Assembly (NCBI GenBank): GCA_017656345.1
Contig: JACDNZ010000002.1
Span: forward strand, 1 to 64,000
DNA: 64,000 nucleotides
Source of the DNA: Thermosipho sp. (in: thermotogales)
GTDB taxonomy: Bacteria; Thermotogota; Thermotogae; Thermotogales; Fervidobacteriaceae
Direction: 5' to 3'
The position numbers and the translations under genes were made by a program. Positions 52,353 through 62,717 of the stretch are shown here, piece after piece (positions within the stretch are counted from its first letter, which is position 1; every line of letters starts with the position of its first letter). Below the pieces are notes generated by a model. It was not told where the DNA came from. It saw only the letters and a list, made by a program, of their open reading frames with translations, and did not search any database.

Positions 52353-52366
52353 AAGGGAGTGAAAAC

Positions 52367-53782
52367 ATGTATGTATTCACAAAAGAAAAAGATAAAGAGA
52401 AAACTTTTATAAATGAAGAAATCATAAAAAAGACACTTGAAGAAACAGCAAACCCTGATAGCAAACAAATTCGAGAAATTTTACAAAAATCTCTTAATAA
52501 GCAAAGGCTGGAACCCAAAGAAGTAGCAACTCTTCTTAATGCAAGCAGCAAAGAGCAATGGGAAGAAATTTTTGAGGCAGCTAGAACTTTAAAGGAAAAA
52601 GTATACGGGAATAGAATAGTTCTATTTGCACCATTATACATTGGGAACGAATGTATCAATGATTGTGAATATTGTGGATTCAGAACTTCAAACAAATTGG
52701 TAATTAGAAAAACCCTCTCGCTTGAAGAACTCAAAAAAGAAGTTGAAACATTAGTTTCAAAAGGACATAAAAGATTAATTGTTGTATACGGAGAACATCC
52801 AAAATATTCTCCAGAATTTATTTCAAAAACAATTGACATAATTTATAATACAAAACTTGGTAACGGAGAAATAAGAAGGGTAAATGTAAATGCTGCCCCT
52901 CAAACAATAGAAGGTTACAAAATAATCAAAGAAGTAGGAATAGGTACTTTTCAAATTTTTCAGGAAACTTATCATTATCCAACCTATAAAAAACTACATC
53001 CAAGAGGGCCAAAATCCAACTTTGCATGGAGATTATATGGCTTAGACAGAGCAATGTTAGCTGGTATTGATGATGTTGGAATTGGTGCACTCTTTGGTTT
53101 ATACCACTGGAAATTTGAAGTAATGGGACTTATATACCATACAATTCATCTTGAAGAAAGATTTGGTGTAGGTCCACATACCATATCTTTCCCAAGGATT
53201 GAACCTGCTGTCGGTACTCCTATCGCTGAAAGACCACCTTATCTCGTAAGTGATGAAAACTTCAAAAAACTTGTAGCAGTCTTGAGATTAGCAGTTCCAT
53301 ATACAGGACTAATTTTAACTGCAAGGGAACTTGCAGACTTGAGAAGAGAAGTATTAAAGCTTGGAGTTTCACAAATTGATGCAGGTTCAAGCATAGGTGT
53401 AGGTTCGTATTCAGAAACAGATCCTGAAGTAATTAAAAAGAGCCAATTTATTCTTGGAGATACAAGAACATTGGACGAGGTAATATATGAACTACTTAAG
53501 GAAAATTATATTCCATCCTTCTGTACAGCATGTTACCGTGCGGGAAGAACTGGAGAACACTTTATGGAATTCGCAATTCCTGGATTTGTAAAAAGATTTT
53601 GTACTCCAAATGCTTTGTTTACTTTAAACGAATACCTGAACGATTACGCATCACCTAAAACTAAAACATTAGGAAAAGAAGTTATAAATAAAGAAGTTGA
53701 AAAAATCACAGACAAACAAAAAGATATAATTATTCAAGGTCTTAAAAGAATTGATATGGGGGAAAGAGATGTTAGATTTTAA
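52367..53782 (+). CDS. hydG: [FeFe]-hydrogenase maturase HydG (radical SAM tyrosine lyase)
   Basis: Radical SAM CINDCEYCGFR; C-terminal PSFCTACYRAGRTGEHFMEFAIPGFVKRFCTPNA. Confidence 0.95.
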   Translation: MYVFTKEKDKEKTFINEEIIKKTLEETANPDSKQIREILQKSLNKQRLEPKEVATLLNASSKEQWEEIFEAARTLKEKVYGNRIVLFAPLYIGNECINDCEYCGFRTSNKLVIRKTLSLEELKKEVETLVSKGHKRLIVVYGEHPKYSPEFISKTIDIIYNTKLGNGEIRRVNVNAAPQTIEGYKIIKEVGIGTFQIFQETYHYPTYKKLHPRGPKSNFAWRLYGLDRAMLAGIDDVGIGALFGLYHWKFEVMGLIYHTIHLEERFGVGPHTISFPRIEPAVGTPIAERPPYLVSDENFKKLVAVLRLAVPYTGLILTARELADLRREVLKLGVSQIDAGSSIGVGSYSETDPEVIKKSQFILGDTRTLDEVIYELLKENYIPSFCTACYRAGRTGEHFMEFAIPGFVKRFCTPNALFTLNEYLNDYASPKTKTLGKEVINKEVEKITDKQKDIIIQGLKRIDMGERDVRF

Positions 53783-54029
53783 GGAAACAAAACATCTTTT
53801 AAAAACAATTGCCCAAAATTATAACTGCAAAATCTGGATTTGTGAAAAAATAGGCCGTAGAATCTCCTATATTGAAGGTCTAAAAGCTGGTAATGAATAC
53901 TATCTTCCACCAGAAATTCTTTATGAAGATGAGAAATATGTTATCTTTACGGAAAATTTAAGCAAAAAGGATGAAAAACTTTTTAAATTAATACATGAGG
54001 TGATTGAAAATGTCAGAAATAATCAATAA
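53769..54029 (+). CDS. Small conserved hypothetical protein between hydG and hydE (TM1268-like position)
   Basis: Start at ATG 53769 behind gggggaaagag; overlaps hydG and hydE ends; no recognised domain. Confidence 0.75.
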   Translation: MLDFKETKHLLKTIAQNYNCKIWICEKIGRRISYIEGLKAGNEYYLPPEILYEDEKYVIFTENLSKKDEKLFKLIHEVIENVRNNQ

Positions 54030-55047
54030 ACTCGAACATAAAAGAGATGCAGTAACACTTGAAGATCTTGAATATATTTTATCAACCAACAAATTTGACA
54101 ACCAAATATTTGAACTTGCCGACAAAATAAGAAAAAAATATGTCGGTGAAGAAGTACACATCAGAGCAATTATAGAATTTTCAAATTATTGTAAAATGGA
54201 TTGTTTATATTGTGGATTAAGAAGTGAAAATAAAAACTTAAAAAGATACAGAATGACCCCCCAGGAAATTTTGGACCGTGCTAAATTAATCGCCGAAAAA
54301 GAAATTAAAACGGTGGTACTACAATCTGGTGAAGATCCATATTACACAACTGAAATTATTGAATATCTGATAAGTGAAATTAAAAAATTAGACATGGCTG
54401 TAACGCTAAGTATTGGTGAAAGAAGCTTTGAAGAATATAAAATCTGGAAAGAAGCTGGGGCTGACAGGTATTTAATGAGACATGAAACCGCTGATGAACA
54501 ACTGTATGATAAATTACACCCCAGTGATACATTTGAAAATAGAAAAAGACATTTACTAACTCTTAAAAAATTGGGATATGAGATAGGCGCAGGTTGTATG
54601 GTAGGATTACCAGGTCAAGGAGCTCTTGAACTTGCAAAAGATTTAATCTTTTTAAGAGACATTGATTCAGATATGATCGGAATTGGTCCTTTTATTCCAA
54701 ATCCTCACACACCATTGAAAAATGAAAAAGGTGGTGATTTAAACACAACACTAAAAGTTATAGCTCTTGCAAGAATATTAGTACCAACAGCAAATATACC
54801 AGCTACTACCGCTATGGGAAGTATTCATCCTTTTGGAAGACAAATGGCTTTGAAATGCGGAGCAAATGTAATTATGCCAAATTTAACTCCCAATCCTTAC
54901 AGACCAAACTATACACTTTATCCAAATAAAATATGTCTTTTTGAAGCAGATACGGCATGTATAAACTGTGTGAAAGGTATGATTAAGGGTTTAAATAGAG
55001 TTGTAGGAAAAAGCTATGGTTTCAGAGTAAAACTTGCTTCTATCTGA
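54010..55047 (+). CDS. hydE: [FeFe]-hydrogenase maturase HydE (radical SAM)
   Basis: EFSNYCKMDCLYCGLRSENKNLKRYRM, VLQSGEDPYYT, GIGPFIPNPHTPL. Confidence 0.94.
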   Translation: MSEIINKLEHKRDAVTLEDLEYILSTNKFDNQIFELADKIRKKYVGEEVHIRAIIEFSNYCKMDCLYCGLRSENKNLKRYRMTPQEILDRAKLIAEKEIKTVVLQSGEDPYYTTEIIEYLISEIKKLDMAVTLSIGERSFEEYKIWKEAGADRYLMRHETADEQLYDKLHPSDTFENRKRHLLTLKKLGYEIGAGCMVGLPGQGALELAKDLIFLRDIDSDMIGIGPFIPNPHTPLKNEKGGDLNTTLKVIALARILVPTANIPATTAMGSIHPFGRQMALKCGANVIMPNLTPNPYRPNYTLYPNKICLFEADTACINCVKGMIKGLNRVVGKSYGFRVKLASI

Positions 55048-55053
55048 AAATAA

Positions 55054-56340
55054 TTAAACTAATTTTTTTCCATCGACATAGACTGAATTTATATCAGTCA
55101 ACTCTTTATCATTAAAAACAACAAAATCAGCTTTATATCCTTCTTTTATTTTACCTATTTTTTCGTTAATTATTTCACCGGAACTTTCTGTATACAGTTT
55201 AATCGATTCAGCAAATGAAAATCCTAGTTTCAAAGCACTATTTATTACATACCATGGATCAAATGGAGAAACAGGTGCATCACTTGAAAAAGAAATACCA
55301 ATTCCTGTGTCATACATTTTTTTGAAAGGATAAAGATACAGGTTCTTCTTTGAAACATATTTTATAATTTCTCTATCTTCAAAATAAAAATGTGGTTGAA
55401 TTGAAAAAACAAAATTTTTCAATCTTAAAAAGTCAGCTTTTTTTACTAACTGAGCATGAATTATTCTATGGCCATAATGTTTCCCAAATAAATCTAAAAC
55501 TCTTGTAAGTGCTTCATCACCAATTGTATGAACACAAACTTGTAAATTATTTTTATCAGCAAATTCCACAATATCCTTAAAATTCTGAGGCAAAACAAAT
55601 CTTCCAAAATTATCTTTTGTATCTGAATATGGTGTTGATAAAAACGCAGTTTTACCCCCCAATGAACCATCAGCAAATAGTTTAACACCAAAAATTTTCG
55701 ATTTTCCAAAATCTTTAAATGCGTATTTCCAGGGTTTAGTTGTATATAATTTCTCGTATATTCTTATCTTGCTTCTTTTCAATAGCTTAGTTAGAGTTTC
55801 AAATGTAATTCCATGAAAATCGTCAGAATGTACACTTGTTATTCCTTTTTTTAACATCTCATTCTGGGCTTTTTCAAAAGCTTCAATATAAAAATCTTCC
55901 GGTAACAACTCCCAAATTTTTTCTAATTCATCTTCTTCCAGAAGAAATTTATTCATACCAAGCATTTCTTGAGCAAGTTTATTTATCCAGGCAATGTGGC
56001 CACACCTTCTTATTAAGATTACAGGTTTATCAACTTCATTTAAAATTTCTATATTCTGTGGTAAGTTGCTCCAACCCCTTCCTAAAATAAACTTGTCATT
56101 ACTTTTCAAAACAGCGTCAACAACATCTGTATTCTCCAGGTTTAAAGTTAATAACTTTATGCCTATTCCTAAAACATGAGCATGAGAATCAGAAAAACCT
56201 GGAAGAATATACTTTCCTTCCAGGTTTAAAACTTTTTCATCTAAATATTTATTACAATCTATAAAAATTCCTTTCTCTATGCATAAATCCTTTTTTACAA
56301 ATTTCCCATCAATCCATACATTTGCATTTGTTATTCTCAT
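55054..56340 (-). CDS. Amidohydrolase family 3 (YtcJ-like) protein
   Basis: [60 protein letters not shown]. Confidence 0.88.
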   Translation of the reverse strand: MRITNANVWIDGKFVKKDLCIEKGIFIDCNKYLDEKVLNLEGKYILPGFSDSHAHVLGIGIKLLTLNLENTDVVDAVLKSNDKFILGRGWSNLPQNIEILNEVDKPVILIRRCGHIAWINKLAQEMLGMNKFLLEEDELEKIWELLPEDFYIEAFEKAQNEMLKKGITSVHSDDFHGITFETLTKLLKRSKIRIYEKLYTTKPWKYAFKDFGKSKIFGVKLFADGSLGGKTAFLSTPYSDTKDNFGRFVLPQNFKDIVEFADKNNLQVCVHTIGDEALTRVLDLFGKHYGHRIIHAQLVKKADFLRLKNFVFSIQPHFYFEDREIIKYVSKKNLYLYPFKKMYDTGIGISFSSDAPVSPFDPWYVINSALKLGFSFAESIKLYTESSGEIINEKIGKIKEGYKADFVVFNDKELTDINSVYVDGKKLV

Positions 56341-57296
56341 GATAGCAATGCAGTAAGTTCCACAAGTTCCATATTTAAAGATTTCTTCTGATTCAAAACC
56401 TCATCTAATTTCACTGGCACAATTTTTCCACCCTGTAAAGCTGTCATAACGTAACTTACCCCTCTTTTCAAGTATTCAACTGCTGCTACTCCCATTCGAG
56501 AAGCAAGTAACCTATCAAATGCAGTTGGTGAACCACCACGTTGAATATGTCCGAGAATTGTAATCCTTGTTTCATAACCTATTCTATGTTCAAGATGTCT
56601 TGCAACAGTATACGCACTTGCTGCACCTTCGGCTACAACTACGATACAATTAATTTTTCCTCTTTCTCTCTCTTTCAATATCTTATTACCTAAAGCTTCA
56701 TAATTGACTGGAATTTCCGGAATTACAATAGCTTCAGCTCCAGTTACTAATCCTGAAACTGCTGCAATATATCCTGAGGAACGTCCCATAACTTCAACAA
56801 TAAATGCCCTTTCATGTGATGAAGCGGTATCTTTCAACTTTTGTATAGCATCAACTACTGTATTCAAACATGTATCTACTCCAATACACATATCTGTAAA
56901 AGCTATATCATTATCAATAGTTCCTGGAATTCCTACAACAGGAATCTTTTGCTCTTCTTCTAAAAACATTGCTCCATGTAAACTTCCCTCACCGCCAATT
57001 ACTACTAAACCTTCTATCCCATGTTTCGCCAGTATTTTTCCAGCTTCTGCTCTGGTTTCTTTTCTCACAAACTCTGGACATCTACTGCTTCTAAGTATGG
57101 TCCCACCTTTTTCCATTATTCCACCAACAGAAGCAAAATTCATTTCAACAAAATCTTCATCTAAAAGGCCTGCGTAACCTCTTTTTATACCAATAACCTG
57201 TATATCATTATTAACAGCATACCTCACAACCGCCCTAATAGCTGCATTCATTCCTGGCGCATCGCCACCACTCGTCATAACAGCAATTTTTTTCAT
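56337..57296 (-). CDS. pfkA: ATP-dependent 6-phosphofructokinase
   Basis: [70 protein letters not shown]. Confidence 0.97.
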   Translation of the reverse strand: MKKIAVMTSGGDAPGMNAAIRAVVRYAVNNDIQVIGIKRGYAGLLDEDFVEMNFASVGGIMEKGGTILRSSRCPEFVRKETRAEAGKILAKHGIEGLVVIGGEGSLHGAMFLEEEQKIPVVGIPGTIDNDIAFTDMCIGVDTCLNTVVDAIQKLKDTASSHERAFIVEVMGRSSGYIAAVSGLVTGAEAIVIPEIPVNYEALGNKILKERERGKINCIVVVAEGAASAYTVARHLEHRIGYETRITILGHIQRGGSPTAFDRLLASRMGVAAVEYLKRGVSYVMTALQGGKIVPVKLDEVLNQKKSLNMELVELTALLS

Positions 57297-57450
57297 AACT
57301 ATTCCTCCTTTGTGAATTTATTTTCAAATATATATTATCATAAATACCAATATTTTCAATAAAATACTGTTTACAATGGTTATGACGATTTATGTATAAA
57401 TAACTTTTTGTTTTTAGCTTTTTTACAAAATTTTTATAATACTAACAAAA

Positions 57451-57480
57451 AAGTGACCAGATGGTCACTTTAATTTTTTT
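57451..57480. terminator. Intrinsic terminator
   Basis: aagtgacc-agat-ggtcactt stem with flanking A tract and T tract, between pfkA and the CYTH gene. Confidence 0.7.
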
Positions 57481-58051
57481 ATCTACTTTTTATTAATTTT
57501 TCATACAGAAAGTTAATCAATTTATTTGTTTCAAGATCAATTTTTCGGGCTAGTTGTTCGTTTGTATATTTTTTAAAATCAGATACTTCAAATTCTTTAA
57601 ACCCATATTTTTGTTCTATTTCCTCAAAATCATTAAACGTCTCAATTTCTGCTAGGTATTTTACTTTAACTGGCTCCCCTATACTTAAAAATTCATCCAA
57701 AACTATTTCTGGATCCATGCCTGGATAAGTTAAGTAATATCTTAATTTCATTGTCAATTTATATTCTTTTAACAAGTCAACATTAATTTTTTTCTCTTCT
57801 ATCTCAAATTCATATTCTTCTCTTTCAAAACCTCTCAACTTTCCTTTAAAAGCTATTACCCATTTCTTATTAAAATCCTTATCAATTACCAGTCTCAATC
57901 TGTATTTTGGTACTTTAATCCTATTATCAATTATAAAATCCAAATCATTAATATACCATTGAATTACCCCAACATTTAAAAGACTCTCCAATTTTAGTTT
58001 TTCTGACAAATAATCCGGTATTAAATACTTTTTTTCTCTTTCAATTTTCAT
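57479..58051 (-). CDS. CYTH-domain (triphosphate tunnel metalloenzyme-like) protein
   Basis: N-terminal EREKKYLI (ExExK), alternating charged beta strands (YRLRLVI, WVIAFKGKLRGFEREEYEFEI, KYLAEIETF). Confidence 0.75.
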   Translation of the reverse strand: MKIEREKKYLIPDYLSEKLKLESLLNVGVIQWYINDLDFIIDNRIKVPKYRLRLVIDKDFNKKWVIAFKGKLRGFEREEYEFEIEEKKINVDLLKEYKLTMKLRYYLTYPGMDPEIVLDEFLSIGEPVKVKYLAEIETFNDFEEIEQKYGFKEFEVSDFKKYTNEQLARKIDLETNKLINFLYEKLIKSR

Positions 58052-58532
58052 TTTCGATCCTCTTAACTTTCACAAAGTTTTTAAATTCTTTTGAAAGTGA
58101 ATAAAAGAAATAAAAAGAGTATATTCCCAACGTAATTATTGAAAAAAAGAGCAATTTTAAAACAGATTTCTTAGAACCAATTATAGCTATAATCATTTTC
58201 ATATAAATCAAAGTCAAAATGAACGAAAAAAATTGGGCTAGTCCCCAAGTAAAATATGAATTCGTTAAATATAACGGCAATAACGAAAATAAATCAATTG
58301 CTAAAATCGCATAAAATAATGAGAAAATATTTGCAATTTTCAACTTTTTCAAATAATATGCATACAAAAACAAAAGTAAATTAAAAAAAATCACAGAGAT
58401 ACTTACAAACACATCAGACACCGCTGCATTAAAAAAATAAAATACATTTCCAAGAATAGATGAAACTATAAACGTTAATGTGGTTAAATCCAAAAATTTA
58501 ATACCAATCACTCCCAAATTTTTATTCTCCAA
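58041..58532 (-). CDS. Hypothetical multi-TM membrane protein
   Basis: About five hydrophobic helices; C-terminal FFSIITLGIYSFYFFYSLSKEF resembles DUF4234-like segments. Confidence 0.65.
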   Translation of the reverse strand: MENKNLGVIGIKFLDLTTLTFIVSSILGNVFYFFNAAVSDVFVSISVIFFNLLLFLYAYYLKKLKIANIFSLFYAILAIDLFSLLPLYLTNSYFTWGLAQFFSFILTLIYMKMIIAIIGSKKSVLKLLFFSIITLGIYSFYFFYSLSKEFKNFVKVKRIENEN

Positions 58533-58571
58533 TTACTATTATTATATATTTATTATTTTTAGTCAACAAAT

Positions 58572-58601
58572 AAAATAGGCTCCCTTTCTGGAGCCTATTT
58601 T
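58572..58601. terminator. Intrinsic terminator at end of fab operon
   Basis: aaaataggctcc-ctttct-ggagcctatttt perfect 12-bp stem. Confidence 0.9.
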
Positions 58602-58628
58602 TATTTTATTTTTATTTTAGTAAAAAAT

Positions 58629-59519
58629 TCAAACATTTACACTCTCAAATTGTAACTTAGTAAAATGCACAATATCTAAACGTTCGCGTTTTAACATATT
58701 TGAAAGCACGTTTTTAGGTCCAACTTCTATAAAATTTGTTACTCCTAATTCTACCATTCTTTTAACAGATTGATACCAGTAAACTGGCCCTGAAATTTGT
58801 TCAAGTAAATAGTGTTTCAATTCAACCGGGTCTTTGGTTTCTTTTCCTGTACTATTTAAAACTATTGGGAAACGTGGTTCATTAAATTTTATGTGCTCAA
58901 TTTCTCTTGCCATCTTCTCTTTGGCACTTTCCAAATATGGGGTATGAAAAGGGCCAGAAACAACTAACTCTTTTACTCTAATTCCTTTTTTAGTACAATC
59001 ATCTATAAACTTAATAATAGAACTTTTTAAACCACTTACAACTGTTTGTGTTGAAGAATTATAATTTGCAACATATAATTCTTCATAATTATTTATCATT
59101 TTTTCAACTTCTTCTGGCTTAACTCTAAGTACAGCAGCCATACTTCCATGACCAGGTTCTATAGCTTCAGAAATATATTCGCCACGTTTTCTTACCAGAT
59201 ATATTCCCGTATCAAAATCGTAAACTCCTGCAACTGCGAACGCTGTATATTCCCCTAAACTATGTCCTGCTACAATATCTGGTAAAAAATTATTTCTTTC
59301 TAAAAACTTATATCCCACGTAACTTGCCAAGAAAATTGCAGGTTGAGCATTTTCAGTAATTTTTAATATCTCCTCATCGCCGTTCATTATATTTACTAAA
59401 TCAATATTTAAAATTTTCTGAGCTCTTTTGCTAAATTCTTCCCAATCTGGAAATATTGAAAAATCATTTGCCATACCAGAATATTGTGAACCCTGTCCAG
59501 GAAATAAAAACGCTCTCAT
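58629..59519 (-). CDS. fabD: Malonyl-CoA:ACP transacylase
   Basis: MRAFLFPGQGSQYSGMAND, VAGHSLGEYTAF, VSGPFHTPYLESA. Confidence 0.97.
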   Translation of the reverse strand: MRAFLFPGQGSQYSGMANDFSIFPDWEEFSKRAQKILNIDLVNIMNGDEEILKITENAQPAIFLASYVGYKFLERNNFLPDIVAGHSLGEYTAFAVAGVYDFDTGIYLVRKRGEYISEAIEPGHGSMAAVLRVKPEEVEKMINNYEELYVANYNSSTQTVVSGLKSSIIKFIDDCTKKGIRVKELVVSGPFHTPYLESAKEKMAREIEHIKFNEPRFPIVLNSTGKETKDPVELKHYLLEQISGPVYWYQSVKRMVELGVTNFIEVGPKNVLSNMLKRERLDIVHFTKLQFESVNV

Positions 59520-60022
59520 TATTTCACCTCCAAAATTTCCAACTTCTCCGATACAAAAATTGCCACCGTAAGTTTTATAAAATCAAGTGCAATAAATGGG
59601 AGAACACCAACCAGAATTGCTTTTACAAAGCTTTTCGTATAAAATGCTAAAACTGACGTTCCGAGAAAATAAACTATAGCCAAACCAGAAATTCCATATA
59701 TAAACTTTGAATATAAATTTTGCCTAGAAAATGAAACAATTAGAGCTGCAAAAGGAAAAGCCAGTAAATATCCACCTGTTGGCCCAAGCAAGTGAAACAA
59801 TCCTCCAGAAAAATTGGCAAAAACTGGTAATCCAATTGCACCCATTAACAGATAAATTATTTGTGTAAGAAATGCCATCCAGGGTCTTAAAACATAGCCA
59901 GTTAAAAAAACGATCAATATTTGAAGTGTAAAAGGCACATTACCAATGGGAATTGATACCTGTGCTCCAACTATTGTCAATGACACAAATAATGATATCA
60001 ATGCTAGATCTTTTGTTTTCAA
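59519..60022 (-). CDS. bioY: BioY biotin transporter S component
   Basis: IPIGNVPFTLQILIVFLTGYVLRPWMAFLTQIIYLLMGAIGLPVFANFSGG. Confidence 0.94.
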   Translation of the reverse strand: MKTKDLALISLFVSLTIVGAQVSIPIGNVPFTLQILIVFLTGYVLRPWMAFLTQIIYLLMGAIGLPVFANFSGGLFHLLGPTGGYLLAFPFAALIVSFSRQNLYSKFIYGISGLAIVYFLGTSVLAFYTKSFVKAILVGVLPFIALDFIKLTVAIFVSEKLEILEVK

Positions 60023-60951
60023 AAGCCTACCTCCTTTAATCTATCAATTGTTTCAAAAAATTCTTTTACTATTTCTTCAATGATTTCATGTACACTTTTG
60101 ATATTGTCAATAAGCCCAGAAGACTGACCAGCCATAAATGAACCTTCTTCTAAATTTCCATCCAACACCGCTTTTCTCAAGCTTCCAACCAGTACATTTT
60201 CTGCTTCTTCTGGACTTTTTACTTCCAATTCTTTCACAATTTTTGCAAATCTTGTTTTTATAACCCTTGCAGAATGTCCTAAATTCGCACCAGTTATTAC
60301 TGTGTCTCTTATTCCTGATCTTAAAATTAAACCTTTAAAATTTTCATGTGTATCAGCTTCTTTACTTGCAATAAACCTTGTCCCCATTTGGATTCCTTCA
60401 GCACCTAAAGCAAAAGCAGCTGCCATTCCTTTTCCATCTGCAATTCCTCCAGCAGCAATTACCGGTATTTTTACTTTCTTCGCAACTGCATTTACTAAAA
60501 CAAATGTCGTAACTTCACCTATATGTCCTCCAGATTCCATTCCTTCAGCAATAACCGCATCTGCTCCACTTCGTTCAACCATTCTGGCTAAATTATCTGA
60601 AGCAACCACCGGTACTACTTTTATTCCATTTTCCTTTAAATCTTTTATATATTTTGTGGGATTTCCAGCTCCAAAAGTAACAACTGGAACCTTATTTTTT
60701 ATAACAACCTCTATCAACTCATCAGAATATGGTGAAACCAGAATAATATTTACGCCAAATGGTTTATCAGTTAATCTTCTCAAATTATCTATCTCTCTTT
60801 GCAAATCATCTTTTCTCATTGGACCTGCACCAATTATTCCCAATCCACCAGCTTCAGATACTGCTGCTGCAAGTTTTGAAGTACCTGCCCAAGACATTCC
60901 TCCCATAATAATCGGGTATTTTATTCCAAATAATTCACAAACTCTATTCAC
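60019..60951 (-). CDS. fabK: Enoyl-ACP reductase II (FabK) / nitronate monooxygenase-like flavoprotein
   Basis: GIKYPIIMGGMSWAGTSKLAAAVSEAGGLGIIGAG, MESGGHIGEVTTF, ALGAEGIQMGTRFIAS; in fab operon. Confidence 0.92.
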   Translation of the reverse strand: MNRVCELFGIKYPIIMGGMSWAGTSKLAAAVSEAGGLGIIGAGPMRKDDLQREIDNLRRLTDKPFGVNIILVSPYSDELIEVVIKNKVPVVTFGAGNPTKYIKDLKENGIKVVPVVASDNLARMVERSGADAVIAEGMESGGHIGEVTTFVLVNAVAKKVKIPVIAAGGIADGKGMAAAFALGAEGIQMGTRFIASKEADTHENFKGLILRSGIRDTVITGANLGHSARVIKTRFAKIVKELEVKSPEEAENVLVGSLRKAVLDGNLEEGSFMAGQSSGLIDNIKSVHEIIEEIVKEFFETIDRLKEVGF

Positions 60952-60955
60952 ATTA

Positions 60956-61381
60956 TCACTCCTTAACTCCCAGCATTAATTGTGCCTTTGCTACCATTTT
61001 TGAACCTACAAATGCTTTTGCATCGACAAAAACAATGTTTCCTCTTCTTTCTTTTAATTTAACCTCATACCTTAACACACATTCTGGCCTGACTTCTGAT
61101 TTGAACCTTGCAGAATCAATTCCTAAAAAGAGGGGAATTTCTGAACCTTTTAATAACATCAAACCAGCAGTTTGAGCAAGACCTTCAATAATATATACTC
61201 CAGGATAAATGGGATATTCTGGAAAATGACCTTTAAAAACTGGATTATCACGTTTTATATCTTTTTCAGCAATTATATAATCTTCTTTCTTTTCTATTAC
61301 TCTATCAACCAAAAGAATAGGATCTCTATGTGGTAAAATTTTCATTATCTCTTCTTTATTCATATTACTCATACCTCCCAA
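60956..61381 (-). CDS. fabZ: 3-hydroxyacyl-ACP dehydratase
   Basis: ILPHRDPILLVDRVIE, FKGHFPEYPIYPGVYIIEGLAQTAG. Confidence 0.96.
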   Translation of the reverse strand: MGGMSNMNKEEIMKILPHRDPILLVDRVIEKKEDYIIAEKDIKRDNPVFKGHFPEYPIYPGVYIIEGLAQTAGLMLLKGSEIPLFLGIDSARFKSEVRPECVLRYEVKLKERRGNIVFVDAKAFVGSKMVAKAQLMLGVKE

Positions 61382-62591
61382 TCACCACACATGCATTATG
61401 TCCACCAAAACCAAAGGAATTTTTTACAAAATTTCTTATTGTAGCATCCTGCGTTTCTCTCACCAAATTAAGTTTTGAAGAAATTTCATCCGGTTTTTCT
61501 AGATTAGGCATTCCATGTACAAATCCTTTGTTCATCTCTATTAATGCTGCTATAGTCTCAACCACTCCTGCAGCACCTAATAAATGTCCTGTAAGAGATT
61601 TTGTTGAATTTACATACACATTTCTGTCACCAAAAACATTAATTATTGCTTTTGCTTCAAGCTCATCACCAACTGGCGTACTTGTAGCATGACAGCTAAC
61701 CAAATCAATATCATCTGGTGTCAAATTAGCATCCTTTAACGCCAGTTTCATTACATTTGTTGAGCCTTTCGCTTCTGGATCAGGAGCGCTAAAATGATAA
61801 GCATCATCATTCATTCCAAAACCTTTTATTTCCCCGTAAATTACTGCTCCTCTTTTTTTCGCATGTTCTTCAGTTTCTAGAATTAAAGCTCCTCCACCTT
61901 CAGCCATTACAAACCCATCTCTTTCCACATCAAATGGTCTTGAAGCTTTTTCAGGTTCTGAATTTCTAGTTGAAAGAGCTCTCATTGAAGCAAATCCAGA
62001 AATTGGAAGTGGAGCAATTGTTGCTTCACTACCACCAACTATTGCTATATCGGCATAACCGTGTCTTATTAACATTGTACCAATTGCCATTGCATGAACA
62101 GAACTTGCACAAGCGCTAACCGGTGTAAAGTTAGGACCTTTTAATCCATATACCATCGAAACTACACCACTTGCCATATTTGCAAGTAACATCGGAATCA
62201 TAAAAGGACTTACTCTGGATGCACCTTTTTCTTTGAAAACCTCATTTTGCTCATCTAAAGTTAAAAAACCACCCATTCCACTAGCAATTATTACTGCAAC
62301 TCTATCTTCTATACCTTCAAAATTTATTCCTGAACTTTCAACAGCTTCTTTCACAGCCACTAATGCAAATTGCGCATATCTGTCAATTCTTTTCGAAAGC
62401 TTCCTATCTATATATAAAGTCGGATCAAAATTTTTCACTTCGCCTGCAATCTGAACAGGTAAATTACCAGGATCGAAACTTGTAATTTTATCAATTCCTA
62501 TTTTCATATTAATTAACGATTTTTCATATTCATCCACATTTTTTGCAAGAGGATTAATCGTTCCCATTCCAGTAATAACAACTCTTCTCAT
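61365..62591 (-). CDS. fabF: Beta-ketoacyl-ACP synthase II
   Basis: MRRVVITGMGTINPLAKNVDEY, ACASSVHAMAIG, NSTKSLTGHLLGAAG; start at 62591 behind gggggtgaag. Confidence 0.97.
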   Translation of the reverse strand: MRRVVITGMGTINPLAKNVDEYEKSLINMKIGIDKITSFDPGNLPVQIAGEVKNFDPTLYIDRKLSKRIDRYAQFALVAVKEAVESSGINFEGIEDRVAVIIASGMGGFLTLDEQNEVFKEKGASRVSPFMIPMLLANMASGVVSMVYGLKGPNFTPVSACASSVHAMAIGTMLIRHGYADIAIVGGSEATIAPLPISGFASMRALSTRNSEPEKASRPFDVERDGFVMAEGGGALILETEEHAKKRGAVIYGEIKGFGMNDDAYHFSAPDPEAKGSTNVMKLALKDANLTPDDIDLVSCHATSTPVGDELEAKAIINVFGDRNVYVNSTKSLTGHLLGAAGVVETIAALIEMNKGFVHGMPNLEKPDEISSKLNLVRETQDATIRNFVKNSFGFGGHNACVVIGRYE

Positions 62592-62622
62592 CTCTTCACC
62601 CCCAACATTTTTTATCAAAAAA

Positions 62623-62651
62623 ATTATATCAATTTAACTTTTTTAAGTCAA
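62623..62651 (-). promoter_or_regulatory. Sigma-70-type promoter of the fab operon
   Basis: Minus strand TTGACT-17 nt-TATAAT, -10 ends 32 nt upstream of fabF ATG. Confidence 0.85.
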
Positions 62652-62654
62652 GTA

Positions 62655-62717
62655 AACTTTTTGAACATAGAAAACATCAAGTTCTACACTGCATTTATTT
62701 ACAATGTTCAAAAAGTT
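62655..62717. repeat. Perfect 14-bp inverted repeat flanking a 35-bp spacer, upstream of fab promoter
   Basis: aactttttgaacat (62655-62668) and atgttcaaaaagtt (62704-62717). Confidence 0.85.

Noticed and set aside
52342-52839. 165-aa ORF antisense to hydG start
   Set aside because: Composition is typical of antisense reading (Ser/Phe/Leu-rich) and overlaps strongly supported hydG.
56704-57177. 157-aa ORF antisense to pfkA
   Set aside because: Shadow ORF of a conserved enzyme gene.
60302-60979. 225-aa ORF antisense to fabK
   Set aside because: Low-complexity Pro/Ser/Ala/Ile-rich translation, no RBS support, fully overlaps a well-supported conserved gene.
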